DNA of 64,000 nt from Ilumatobacter fluminis. GTDB lineage: Bacteria > Actinomycetota > Acidimicrobiia > Acidimicrobiales > Ilumatobacteraceae. Positions 9,475 through 17,781 of the stretch are shown here, one piece after another. The stretch spans positions 496,001 to 560,000 of the forward strand of contig NZ_SOAU01000001.1 in NCBI RefSeq assembly GCF_004364865.1, read 5' to 3'. A model generated the notes under the pieces. The model saw only the letters and a list, made by a program, of their open reading frames with translations. It had not been told where the DNA came from and ran no database searches. The position numbers and the translations under genes were made by a program. Numbering within the stretch: the stretch's first letter is position 1; each line of letters starts with the position of its first letter.

Positions 9475-9792
9475 ATGCGTCGAATCCGTCGGCAACGCCG
9501 GGCAGCGCTCGGCTGGGCTGTGGCCGTGGTGTGCGTCAGCGGCTGCGGTGGGGCGAGTCGGGCGGCGAGGATCGACGAGCTCGCCTCGTATTACTCGGAG
9601 CGGGGTGGCGGTGATCCAGCCTGTATCGCTGAGGCGCTCGACGACGTGTCCGATGACGGCATCGAGGTCCGGCTTCGCTCGTTCCGAGGTGAGCGCGTCA
9701 ATGCCGTCCAGTCCACGGATGAGGACCGGGTGTTTCTCGGGCGACTCGAGCTGTGCATGGAGCAGGCCGAGGCGACGAGCCCGGGTCGATGA
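9475..9792 (+). CDS. Small putative lipoprotein, unknown function
   Basis: A 105-aa protein with an Arg-rich n-region, a short hydrophobic stretch (ALGWAVAVVCV) and a lipobox-like VSGC at residues 21-24. The mature part is charged and ends in CMEQAEA; it contains two further Cys residues. The stop overlaps the start of the next gene by 4 nt (ATGA). Family not recognised. Confidence 0.6.
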   Translation: MRRIRRQRRAALGWAVAVVCVSGCGGASRAARIDELASYYSERGGGDPACIAEALDDVSDDGIEVRLRSFRGERVNAVQSTDEDRVFLGRLELCMEQAEATSPGR

Positions 9793-10160
9793 GCGCGGGT
9801 CGCGACACGGTCGGGTTCGTTTCGCGGCCTGTGTGGGGGAGGGTGTCGGTGATCGTCGCGGTCGTTGTCTGGTTGGCGGGGGTCTCGATCGGCAATAGGC
9901 CGGGAACGGGCGCGCTGGCGTTCGTGTCGGCAGTGGCCGTCTATCTGTTGTGCTACGTGGTGCGTCGGCCGCGGGTGGTCGTGCGTCGTGGGCCTGAGGT
10001 GGAGGTCTGGTCGAGGTGGGTGCGGCGTCGCAAGCTGTCGGCAGCGCCGGTGAAGGACGCCGAGTACTCGTTGGGTCGTCCGGCATGGGTTCGTGTTCGC
10101 GGCGAGCGGATCTTCGTGTCGTCGGCTTGGGTCGGTCGCGAACTCGCAGCCAGGCCGTGA
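9789..10160 (+). CDS. Small membrane protein with two predicted helices
   Basis: A 123-aa protein starting at the ATG that overlaps the preceding stop. Two adjacent hydrophobic helices (VSVIVAVVVWLAGVSI and LAFVSAVAVYLLCYVV, residues about 20-60) are followed by a basic 60-residue domain with several Val/Arg strands (RRPRVVVRRGPEVEVW), the look of a small PH-like or bPH domain. Function unknown. Translational coupling with the lipoprotein gene suggests joint action. Confidence 0.6.
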   Translation: MSAGRDTVGFVSRPVWGRVSVIVAVVVWLAGVSIGNRPGTGALAFVSAVAVYLLCYVVRRPRVVVRRGPEVEVWSRWVRRRKLSAAPVKDAEYSLGRPAWVRVRGERIFVSSAWVGRELAARP

Positions 10161-10254
10161 GCAGACACACCAGACCGACCGATCTGCAGCTCCACGCGTC
10201 TTCAGCAGACGCACGGTTGCGGGGTTGGAACCTGGTCCAAGCCAACGGGAGTGA

Positions 10255-11283
10255 TCAGTATGCGACTCGTGTCGGGCGTCGGGACCTGGCGGCTTCGTAG
10301 CATGCCTCGACGACCGCTACCGACCGCAGGTAGTCATCGCCCTCAGCCTCGAACGCGGTCCCGTCCCGACGACACTTCAGGAAGTGGGCTTGCAGAGCGT
10401 GTACCGAATCCCCCGCGAACCCAATCCGTGGGGGATTCGGAAGCAGGACAGTGGCATCCTCACCCAACGCTTTCCACATGACCTGGCCATCACCGGGAAG
10501 TTGGAAGTGCCCTCGCTCGGCGTCGATGCGCGCGGTGCCGAAGGTGTACCTCGGATCGGGTGTACCGGCATCGGGCTCGTTGTAACGACTGGCGTCGAGG
10601 ACTGCGGTCGCCCCGTCGACGAACTCGAGCACGACGATGGCCTCGTCCTCGCCGGCGATGGCTGCGTTGCGTCGATGGGTGATGGCGTGAACTGTCTCGA
10701 CCTCGCCGAGGAGGAACCGAAAGGTGTCCACGAGGTGGATGCCGGTTTCGTGGAGCAGAAGCCGGGGCATGAATCGAAAGTACGGTTGCCGCTCGACGTA
10801 GGCGTCAGGCTGCCATCCATCGCCAGTTCGAAGTCGGAACGATGCGCCAAAGAGTCGGCCGGTCGTGCCGTCATCGCTCAGCGACTTGATCGCTCGATAC
10901 CACGGCTGCCATCGCCAGTTCTCATGGACCATGAACCTCACTGGGAGGCTTCCGAGTGCTTCGACGAGTTGCACTGCCTCGTCCCACGAAGGTGCCAGGG
11001 GTTTCTGAACGATCACGTCGATGTTGCGTTGTGCTGCAGCCAGAGCGATCTCGGCGTGGGTCTCCGGAGGGGTGACGATGTCGAGCACGTCGGGCCGGAC
11101 GGTGTTCAGGAGCTGTTCCAACGAAGCGAAGGTCGGAATCGATGTCCCCGATACCAATCGGCTTGCTCGGTCGCGATCGGGGTCGAGGATCCCGCATACC
11201 TCAACGCCATCGAGCCGCTGCCATCCGTCGAGGTGGTAGGCCGAGAAGTATCCGGCGCCGGCGATTGCGACCTTCGTGGTCAT
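10255..11283 (-). CDS. Gfo/Idh/MocA family sugar dehydrogenase
   Basis: A 342-aa NAD(P)-dependent oxidoreductase. The Rossmann motif AIAGAGYFSAYHL is at residues 6-18, and the family signature VQKPLAPS, containing the catalytic Lys, is near residue 94. The HETGIHLVDTF segment is the usual substrate-side histidine motif. It starts with the ATG at 11283, overlapping the kinase stop by 4 nt, and is the last gene of a four-gene minus-strand operon. The likely role is oxidation of a sugar or polyol at one carbon. Substrate unknown. Confidence 0.85.
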   Translation of the reverse strand: MTTKVAIAGAGYFSAYHLDGWQRLDGVEVCGILDPDRDRASRLVSGTSIPTFASLEQLLNTVRPDVLDIVTPPETHAEIALAAAQRNIDVIVQKPLAPSWDEAVQLVEALGSLPVRFMVHENWRWQPWYRAIKSLSDDGTTGRLFGASFRLRTGDGWQPDAYVERQPYFRFMPRLLLHETGIHLVDTFRFLLGEVETVHAITHRRNAAIAGEDEAIVVLEFVDGATAVLDASRYNEPDAGTPDPRYTFGTARIDAERGHFQLPGDGQVMWKALGEDATVLLPNPPRIGFAGDSVHALQAHFLKCRRDGTAFEAEGDDYLRSVAVVEACYEAARSRRPTRVAY

Positions 11284-12665
11284 CGACGTTCCTCCAGTAG
11301 CTGCACCACCTCAGCCAACGTGTCGTCTCCGCCGACGTTGCCGGGGAAGACGACGGTCGTCAGTCCGGGCCATCGGGCGCCGACGTCGGAGACCCAGACG
11401 GGTACGCCGGGAACGATCGGGCCGTGCACGCGCCCTCGCCGGATGCCGAGCACCTCGGTTGCCAGACGGTGCGATGTGATCCCGCCCTTGGTGACGACGT
11501 ATGACGGGCGGATCCGGTCAACGATCGAGTCGACGCTGCGGCACACTCCGTCGGCAACGAGCGATGCGGTAGCAACGGGGTCGCGACCGTCGAGGCGCGT
11601 ACGCGACGTGGAGACCGTCACCGACCGCCCCTGTGCGATCAACTTGACGGCGCGCTCTGCCACCGTCGAGGCTGCTGTACTTGCGCCCTGGACGAGTTCT
11701 GCAGCGTCGATCTCGAGATGTGTCGTCCTGCGGGTCGCTGTGAGCTTGTCGAGCTGACGGGTCGTGAGCGGGACGTGCGATCCGACGACGACAAGTCCCC
11801 CGTGGTTGTTGGCCGCCCTCGGCGGAAGCACTGGCGCTGCCGGCTCCAGGCCGGCAAGACCCGGGAGGGCGCTTGCCGCGGTTCGAAGCACATAGCGATC
11901 CGACGATGCCTGAGCGCGGCGGAGGCCCGCGATGACGACGCGCGCATCGCGATAGTCGGCCGAGTCGACGACGACGACCGAGCCGTCGGGGCAGCCCTGC
12001 AGAACGTCGGCGACCCCACTTGGTCCGCCGACTCGGATCGTCCGGAGGGTGCACCGTACGACGTCGTCCGGCTGCACCGCGTTGTGGAACTTCTCCGAGA
12101 CCCAGCGGGTCAGTTCCGAGGTGTTGTAGCCAAACGCGGCGTCCCGGGCGAATGCCGTGTCGGCGACGGGGATCAGTCGTCCGGCGTCGACGACGTAGTG
12201 CACCCCATCGACGGTGATGCGTCCGGCCTCGAAGAAGAACGGAACGAACACGATCACGGCGTTGGGACGGTTAGCGCCCTCCGCCAGCGCAACTGGTTCG
12301 GTGGGAAAGTGTCCCCGCAGCGTCGAGTCGCAGCGGCTGACGAGATCGAGTGGCCGTCGGTGTCGTGCCGCCGCATCGGCGGCCAATCGCCCGATCTGTC
12401 GATTGACGTCCCGGGCGTTGGTCACGTTCATCGCCCTCGAGTTCGTGAGCACGAAGTTGAGATCGGTTTGTTGCTGCACGAGCCACTCGATGTCGTCGGC
12501 ATCGGTGCTCGTGACGATCGACGCGCCGGCGGTGGTCTGAGTGCCGGTCGGATCGTCATCGACGACGATGATCAGGCGGCGATCTTCGTCCTGGCGAGAT
12601 CGGAGCCACTGGAGGGGATCAGGGTGAAGATGGGCGCCGAGATCGAGGTCCCCCAACTGCGTCAT
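11280..12665 (-). CDS. Four-carbon acid-sugar kinase family protein (DUF1537)
   Basis: A 461-aa kinase of the OtnK/DtnK family, which phosphorylates sugar acids such as threonate and erythronate at the terminal hydroxyl. The N-terminal acid-sugar-binding domain begins IIVVDDDPTGTQT, and the C-terminal nucleotide-binding domain carries YVVTKGGITSH. It overlaps both neighbours by 4 nt, so it is made together with the VOC protein and dehydrogenase. In known pathways this kinase is followed by a PdxA2-type dehydrogenase. Here an isopropylmalate-dehydrogenase-like protein takes that place. Confidence 0.85.
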   Translation of the reverse strand: MTQLGDLDLGAHLHPDPLQWLRSRQDEDRRLIIVVDDDPTGTQTTAGASIVTSTDADDIEWLVQQQTDLNFVLTNSRAMNVTNARDVNRQIGRLAADAAARHRRPLDLVSRCDSTLRGHFPTEPVALAEGANRPNAVIVFVPFFFEAGRITVDGVHYVVDAGRLIPVADTAFARDAAFGYNTSELTRWVSEKFHNAVQPDDVVRCTLRTIRVGGPSGVADVLQGCPDGSVVVVDSADYRDARVVIAGLRRAQASSDRYVLRTAASALPGLAGLEPAAPVLPPRAANNHGGLVVVGSHVPLTTRQLDKLTATRRTTHLEIDAAELVQGASTAASTVAERAVKLIAQGRSVTVSTSRTRLDGRDPVATASLVADGVCRSVDSIVDRIRPSYVVTKGGITSHRLATEVLGIRRGRVHGPIVPGVPVWVSDVGARWPGLTTVVFPGNVGGDDTLAEVVQLLEERR

Positions 12666-13072
12666 CGCCGAGAGATCAGCTCGATGACCGCAGACGTCAG
12701 CCCGTTGTCGAGGAACACTGCTCGTCTGCCCAATGTCGCTTCGTGCGGAAGCTGCGACGCGGGTTCGAGTGGCATCGAACCTTCATCGAACACAGCGTCG
12801 AAGTCGTCGACCTCGAAGCACAGGTGGTGGAGACCGGCGCCGTGCTGTTCGATCCAGGTCATCAGTGGATGGTTCTCGACGAGTGGCTCGACGAGTTGAA
12901 GCTCGGTGGCGCCGAGATCGAGGTGCGTGAGGCGGATCGTTCGATTCTGGACCACTTCGCTGAACAACTCCGGCAGACCGATCAGATCTCGCCAGATCGC
13001 GAGGGCATCGTCGGTGTCGGGAACGACGAGCGCCACGTGGTCGAGCCGACCCCACGGGGGTCCAGCGCTCAT
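12662..13072 (-). CDS. VOC (glyoxalase/bleomycin resistance) fold protein
   Basis: A 136-aa protein of two beta-alpha-beta-beta-beta repeats (RLDHVALVVPDTDDAL at the N-terminus and GLHHLCFEVDDFDAVF in the middle), most like methylmalonyl-CoA epimerase. The metal ligands expected in this class are visible: the His in DHVAL, the His in LHHLC and a Glu near the C-terminus (AVIELI). The ATG at 13072 overlaps the preceding stop. In this operon it more likely epimerises or isomerises an acid-sugar intermediate than acts on methylmalonyl-CoA. Confidence 0.75.
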   Translation of the reverse strand: MSAGPPWGRLDHVALVVPDTDDALAIWRDLIGLPELFSEVVQNRTIRLTHLDLGATELQLVEPLVENHPLMTWIEQHGAGLHHLCFEVDDFDAVFDEGSMPLEPASQLPHEATLGRRAVFLDNGLTSAVIELISRR

Positions 13073-14181
13073 CGTTCGCACCTGTGCCCGACGGTGTCAA
13101 TCGAGCGGAGAATCGCTTCCGTGATGAGTTGACAGTTGGCGTTTCCCCCGACTTCGACGGAACGTAGGTCCCCGGGGCGGAAGGCCTCGTCGACTGCCTG
13201 CTCGATGAGAACAGCCGATTGCGTGAGCGCTGCGTCGTCGTGACGTTGTCCGAGCCACTCGAGCATCATCGCCGCCGACAGGATCATCGCGGTCGGGTTG
13301 GCAAGGCCGTGTCCGGCGATGTCGGGCGCCGTGCCATGGCATGGCTGGAAGACGGCGTGGTGGGTCCCAATGTCGGCCGACGGTGCCATGCCGAGTCCAC
13401 CGATGAGGCCCGCGCCGAGGTCGGACAAGATGTCGCCGAACAGGTTCTCGGTGACGATGACGTCGAACTCCCACGGGCGGCGGACCAGTTCGAGCGCCAT
13501 CGCGTCTACGTAGCGACAGTCGGAGTGAACGTCAGGAAACTCACCGGCGATGGACTCGAAGATCTCCCGGAAGAAGGCGAAGGTGCCGAGGACGTTCGCC
13601 TTGTCGACCAGTGTGACCCGGGGCTGCCGGTCGATGTGTCGCCGTCGAGTCGCAGCGAGTTGAAACGCCGCCCGCACCACTCGCTCGCACCCCGAACGGG
13701 TCATGACGACCTCGTTCTTCGCCCAGGTACCGTCGCTCGCAAACTCCGTGCGTTCACGGCCGGCGAACAGTCCCTCGGTCGATTCGCGAATCAACACCGA
13801 GTCGAGGCCGTGTGCCCGAGGGTCGGACAGCGGGCCGGGTACTCCGGGGATCGAGCGGATCGGGCGCACACCGGCGAACAGATCGAGCCGTTCGCGGAGC
13901 TCGATTTGAGGTGCTACTTCTCGGCCGTCCGGGTACCGGACCGACGGTAGACCCATGGCTGCCAGCAACGTGGCATCGGCCGACCGGGTTGCCGCCAGCG
14001 TCTCGTCGGGGAGTGCAACTCCCGCATCGAGGAAGGTGTGCGCGCCCGCGTCGTGGCGTTGAAGATCGAGTTCGAAGGCACCCGAGGTGTCTTGTATCCG
14101 GGAGAGGACGCGTTCGCAGGCGTCGGTCACCTCAGGGCCGATGCCATCTCCGGCGAGCACCGCCACGGTGTACTTCTTCAT
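13069..14181 (-). CDS. Isocitrate/isopropylmalate dehydrogenase family protein
   Basis: A 370-aa NAD-dependent oxidative decarboxylase fold. Seen: VAVLAGDGIGPEV at the N-terminus, VRYPDG, SVLIRESTEGLFAG (a substrate loop of the tartrate/isopropylmalate type), the Lys in LVDKANVL, DVIVTENLFGDILSDLGAGL with the metal-binding Asp residues, and FQPCHGTAPDIAG for NAD. There is no leuC, leuD or leuB context, so leucine synthesis is unlikely. Next to a DUF1537 kinase it probably oxidises a tartrate-, threonate- or malate-like acid or its phosphate. The start is leaderless-looking and only 25 bp from a divergent start. Confidence 0.85.
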   Translation of the reverse strand: MKKYTVAVLAGDGIGPEVTDACERVLSRIQDTSGAFELDLQRHDAGAHTFLDAGVALPDETLAATRSADATLLAAMGLPSVRYPDGREVAPQIELRERLDLFAGVRPIRSIPGVPGPLSDPRAHGLDSVLIRESTEGLFAGRERTEFASDGTWAKNEVVMTRSGCERVVRAAFQLAATRRRHIDRQPRVTLVDKANVLGTFAFFREIFESIAGEFPDVHSDCRYVDAMALELVRRPWEFDVIVTENLFGDILSDLGAGLIGGLGMAPSADIGTHHAVFQPCHGTAPDIAGHGLANPTAMILSAAMMLEWLGQRHDDAALTQSAVLIEQAVDEAFRPGDLRSVEVGGNANCQLITEAILRSIDTVGHRCER

Positions 14182-14206
14182 AACGTATACATTAAAGTAT
14201 CCGTTG
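14182..14206. promoter_or_regulatory. 25-bp divergent promoter gap with GTATAC palindrome
   Basis: The gap separates two divergent ATGs. It contains an imperfect palindrome of the form TAA-y-GTATAC-r-TTA (core 14185-14190). TATACA (14186-14191) can serve as a plus-strand -10, and TTTAAT on the minus strand can serve for the other gene. Both transcripts would be leaderless or nearly so, and one operator would control both. Confidence 0.5.
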
Positions 14207-15160
14207 ATGGATGTCGAGCCAGTCGTGGATCTCTCCGAACTCCGCTTCGTCGGGGTGGGGCTGCAGCGGCCCGAGTGCGTAGTGGCGACCAGTGACGGAA
14301 CGTTGCATGTGTCGGACTGGCGCGGCGGTGTCACCAGGATTGCCGCAGACCGCACCCAGACCACGGTCATCGGCCGTCACGAGGCTGCGCTCCGTCCGAA
14401 CGGCATCGCCGTCGATGTGGACGGGTCATACCTCATCGCGCACCTCGGGGACGACACCGGTGGCGTCTTTCGGCTGCATCCTGACGGACGCGTCGAGGCT
14501 GTGGTCGACGAGGTCGACGGACGGCCGCTGCCGCCGACGAACTTCGTCCACTTCGGACCGGATGGCCGAGTCTGGGTCACCGTCAGCACCCGACGGAGAC
14601 CTCGCCAATCGGCCTATCGGAGCGATGTCGCCGACGGGTTCATCGTCCAACTGGCTGACGGCGTTGCGACCATCGTCGCCGACGACCTTGGTTACACCAA
14701 CGAAGCCAGGGTTGATCCAACCGAACAGTACCTCTACGTCAACGAGACCTTCGCCCGGCGGCTCTCACGGTTCCCCATCACTCCCACCGGTCTGGGAACT
14801 CGCGAGACCATCGCACGTTTCGGCGAAGGAACATACCCCGACGGGCTCGAGTTCGATCAGCGCGGAGGAATCTGGGTCACGTCGATCATCAGCAATCGCC
14901 TGCTCAGGATCGATGCGGAAGGCGAGGTCGAGTGCGTGCTCGCTGATGCTGACCCAGCCGAGGTCGAAGAAGTGGAGCGACGATACGTCGCGAACGAACT
15001 CACGTCGGAGGATCTCAACGCTGCGCGCGGGACTATCCTCGCCAACATTTCCAGCCTTGCGTTCGGCGGGCCGGACCGCCGGCAGGTCTACCTCGGATGT
15101 CTCGGTGGCGAGCGACTGGCGACGTTCCGCTCTCCCTATCCGGGTCCTGCGTCGTGGTAG
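14207..15160 (+). CDS. SMP-30/gluconolactonase-like beta-propeller protein
   Basis: A 317-aa protein of the SMP-30/gluconolaconase/LRE-like family, a six-bladed propeller. Repeats of the HFGPDGRVWVTV type are seen, as are metal-site elements (RPECVVA near the start, NEARVDPTEQYLYVNET with an Asn, and YPDGLEFDQRGGIWV with an Asp). Members hydrolyse sugar lactones. Start ATG 14207 lacks a ribosome-binding site. Divergent from the kinase operon, it would supply an acid for the kinase. A regulator follows after 31 nt. Confidence 0.8.
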   Translation: MDVEPVVDLSELRFVGVGLQRPECVVATSDGTLHVSDWRGGVTRIAADRTQTTVIGRHEAALRPNGIAVDVDGSYLIAHLGDDTGGVFRLHPDGRVEAVVDEVDGRPLPPTNFVHFGPDGRVWVTVSTRRRPRQSAYRSDVADGFIVQLADGVATIVADDLGYTNEARVDPTEQYLYVNETFARRLSRFPITPTGLGTRETIARFGEGTYPDGLEFDQRGGIWVTSIISNRLLRIDAEGEVECVLADADPAEVEEVERRYVANELTSEDLNAARGTILANISSLAFGGPDRRQVYLGCLGGERLATFRSPYPGPASW

Positions 15161-15191
15161 GCCGGAGAGGTTGAAAGGTGTGGATGGAACG

Positions 15192-15839
15192 ATGACCGCA
15201 ACAGAACGTGCGTACAGCGAGATCAAGAGGCGGATCATGGATATGACGCTTGCGCCGAACGAGCACGTTCTCGAGGCAGAGCTAGCGCAGGATCTTGGCG
15301 TCAGCAGAACACCGATTCGCGAAGCCGTTCTCATGCTTCGCTCTGACGGGCTGGTCGACATCGTCCCGCGTCGCGGAGTGCGCATCCGTCCGGTCTCGGC
15401 GGACCAACTCGAAGGCATCTACGACGTCCTTGCGCTGCTCGAGGCGCGCGCTGCCGAACTCGCCGCGACCCGACAGTCGTCGGCGCGTATCGCGGCGCTC
15501 GATTCGGCCGTCGCGTCGATGAGCAGCGCGCTGCGAGAGCGCGACCTCGATGGCTGGGAGGGAGCCGACGACGACTTCCACCGACTGCTCGTCGAGGCCT
15601 CCGAGAACGACTACCTCGTGGCGGCGGCTCGGACATCGGTTGACCGGGTGCGGCGAGCTCGTCGTATGACGATGCGGCTGCGACCGCTCCCGACCGAATC
15701 GGTCCGGGATCACGCCGAGTTGGTCGCCCTCATTCGAGCAGGGAGGGCTGCAGACGCCTTCGCGTCCCATCTCGCTCACCGTCGGCGTGCCGCTGAGCTG
15801 CTCGTGACGCTGCTCCGTGAGAATCGACTCGTGGTGTAG
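15192..15839 (+). CDS. GntR-family transcriptional regulator, FCD type
   Basis: A 215-aa regulator: winged helix-turn-helix in residues about 5-70 (LAQDLGVSRTPIREAVLMLR) and an FCD effector domain with DDDFHRLLVEASEN as its first metal motif. ATG at 15192 is used; the frame is open far upstream across the lactonase gene. It most likely controls the divergent 14.2-kb promoter gap and hence the lactonase and kinase operons. Confidence 0.87.
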   Translation: MTATERAYSEIKRRIMDMTLAPNEHVLEAELAQDLGVSRTPIREAVLMLRSDGLVDIVPRRGVRIRPVSADQLEGIYDVLALLEARAAELAATRQSSARIAALDSAVASMSSALRERDLDGWEGADDDFHRLLVEASENDYLVAAARTSVDRVRRARRMTMRLRPLPTESVRDHAELVALIRAGRAADAFASHLAHRRRAAELLVTLLRENRLVV

Positions 15840-15886
15840 CCCAGCCCGTGCTGAGTGCCTCGGCGTCTGGGCCGACTGGTCGCAGG

Positions 15887-16204
15887 TCAGCTCAGCGGAT
15901 GGCCGGGTAGGTGCATGACCTCACGCATCCGAGTGGTCCCGTCCGAGATGAACAAACCGGACATGTGGGCTTTCCATCGAGGACGGATCGGTGCCTCCCG
16001 CTGGCCTCGGATCGAGGCTTCGGCATCGCTGGATTCGTAGTAGCCGAAGGCAAGGTTGCCATGTACGAAGATCGAGTAGTTCCGAATGCCGACGTCAGCG
16101 AGCGACTCGGCCATCTCTGGCCAGATCTCGGTGTGCTTTCGTGCGTACTCGTCGACTCGATCGGGATGGAGCGTGCCTGTCCAAGCAACTCGTTCAACGC
16201 TCAT
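15887..16204 (-). CDS. L-rhamnose/L-fucose mutarotase family protein (RhaM-like)
   Basis: A 105-aa dimeric alpha-beta barrel protein interconverting sugar anomers. HPDRVDEYARKHTEIWPEM is the RhaM hallmark with the catalytic His, and NYSIFVHGNLAFGYYE gives the aromatic sugar-binding strand. The length equals that of RhaM (104 aa). ATG at 16204 overlaps the sulfatase stop by 4 nt. It is the last gene of a minus-strand operon and suggests that a 6-deoxyhexose is handled here. Confidence 0.85.
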   Translation of the reverse strand: MSVERVAWTGTLHPDRVDEYARKHTEIWPEMAESLADVGIRNYSIFVHGNLAFGYYESSDAEASIRGQREAPIRPRWKAHMSGLFISDGTTRMREVMHLPGHPLS

Positions 16205-17715
16205 CGGTGCTCGTCCCCGTCCTGCGTCGAGACTGCTGATCCGCTCGAGGAAGGCAACGAGATCACGAAGTCGTCGTCGGTGTCGCGTTGCCAGGTCCGG
16301 AGCCTCGCAAGAAGGTCGTCGATGACGTCCTCGTTGTCGTCGTCGACGACGTTCCGGGTCTCCTGCGGGTCGGTTTCGAGATCGTACAACTCTGCCTCGC
16401 CCGTCGCGTAGAGGCTCAACTTCCACCGACCTCGGCGGATCGTGCGCGCTCCTACGGACTCCGGTTGATCGTTGGGAGCAAGATCCCACAGTCGCAGTGG
16501 TTCGGGGCTGCCGGCCTGTGGAACGCGTGCGATCCCGTCCCAATCGTGCCACTCGATGACGACCGTCGCATCGTCTGGAGCTGAGTCTCCCTTCTCGATC
16601 AATGGGCGAAGGCTCTTGCCCTCCATGTGTTCGGGAATCGGAAGACCCACCAGATCCAACACTGTGGGCGTGATGTCGACGAGGCTCGTCGGTGTGGTGA
16701 TCCGGCGAGGCTCCGCGCCGGGGGCCCTGATGATGAGCGGCACCCGAACGGCACGCTCGAACTGAACGCTCTTGCACACCAATCGAAGCTGGCCCATCAT
16801 GTCGCCGTGATCGCTGGTGAAGACAACGATGGTGTTGTCGGCCAATCCGGTCGCCGTCAGGTGGTCGAGAATCTTGCCGGTGTAGGTATCGATGAGTGAA
16901 CACATCCCCAGGTAGCGGGCGATCAGTTCCTTCCAACCGCGCTCATCGTTGGTATCGACATAGGGGTTCCGCGTTGCGAAGTACTCGCGCAGGAGCCGAT
17001 AGTGCTGAGGGACCGTGTCGTCCATCTCCGCGTACCAGGATGCCGGCAGCTCGATGTCGTCCGGGTCGTATCGGCCGTCGTAGGGGCTGGAGAACGGGAA
17101 GTGCGGTTCCAGATAGTTGACGGAGAGAACGAAGGGCTCGTCGTGATGCTCGTCCAGGAAGTTGATCGTCTGCTCGGCCATGAACGCTGGCTTGCTGACC
17201 TCTTCGGGCAGCTTCGTGACGGTGTCACGCGAGAAGACGGGCAAGCCGAACTTGCCGACGTCGGTCGGTTCATACCCCTTGGTGACGAGCCACTCGTGGT
17301 ACTTGCTGTTGCCTTCGGACACGTCGGCGTCGTGAGCGGTGTACACGTCCTCGGTGCTGGCCCAGAAGTCGTCGAAACCGCGCTGTGGCCGAAGTTCGAA
17401 TCCGAGGTGCCATTTGCCGACGTAGCCGCCGACGTACCCCTCGTCTCGGAGTATCTCGGCGAGCGTCGGAACGTCGGCGTCGAGCACGTCGTTGCAGTGG
17501 ACGATGCCGTGGCTGTGCGGGTACATCCCGGTGAGTACCGATGCCCTACTCGGGCTACAGACCGGTTGGGTGCAATAGGCCTGCTCGAACATCGCGCCTG
17601 TTGAAGCGAGTTCGTCGAGGTGCGGCGTCTTCACCGGCGACCTGCCAGACGCTCCGATGGCCTCGTTGTGCTGTTGGTCAGTCCAGATGATCAGGACGTT
17701 CGGACGAGTGGTCAT
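16201..17715 (-). CDS. Sulfatase, type I (formylglycine-dependent)
   Basis: A 504-aa alkaline-phosphatase-fold sulfatase. The CSPSR motif at residues 53-57 marks the Cys converted to formylglycine. VLIIWTDQQ at the N-terminus and VVFTSDHGDMMG supply metal ligands, and GKWHLG is the second family signature. ATG at 17715 is preferred, with GAAGGGAA upstream. No signal peptide is visible, so it appears cytoplasmic and would act on imported sulfated mono- or oligosaccharides. The maturase (FGE or anSME) is not in the window. The neighbours are a mutarotase and an MBL hydrolase. Confidence 0.92.
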   Translation of the reverse strand: MTTRPNVLIIWTDQQHNEAIGASGRSPVKTPHLDELASTGAMFEQAYCTQPVCSPSRASVLTGMYPHSHGIVHCNDVLDADVPTLAEILRDEGYVGGYVGKWHLGFELRPQRGFDDFWASTEDVYTAHDADVSEGNSKYHEWLVTKGYEPTDVGKFGLPVFSRDTVTKLPEEVSKPAFMAEQTINFLDEHHDEPFVLSVNYLEPHFPFSSPYDGRYDPDDIELPASWYAEMDDTVPQHYRLLREYFATRNPYVDTNDERGWKELIARYLGMCSLIDTYTGKILDHLTATGLADNTIVVFTSDHGDMMGQLRLVCKSVQFERAVRVPLIIRAPGAEPRRITTPTSLVDITPTVLDLVGLPIPEHMEGKSLRPLIEKGDSAPDDATVVIEWHDWDGIARVPQAGSPEPLRLWDLAPNDQPESVGARTIRRGRWKLSLYATGEAELYDLETDPQETRNVVDDDNEDVIDDLLARLRTWQRDTDDDFVISLPSSSGSAVSTQDGDEHR

Positions 17716-17781
17716 CGTGTTCCCTTCAGGTTCGAGCATCGCCACGGTGCGGCGATCCGTCGGAGCTCGGGGGTCTCAGCG

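Noticed and set aside
9094-10245. Minus-strand open frame of 383 codons
   Set aside because: Extremely Arg/Pro/Thr-rich composition and lies opposite three better supported plus-strand genes.
13069-14181. leuB of leucine synthesis
   Set aside because: No leuA, leuC or leuD nearby; it is translationally coupled to an acid-sugar kinase operon.
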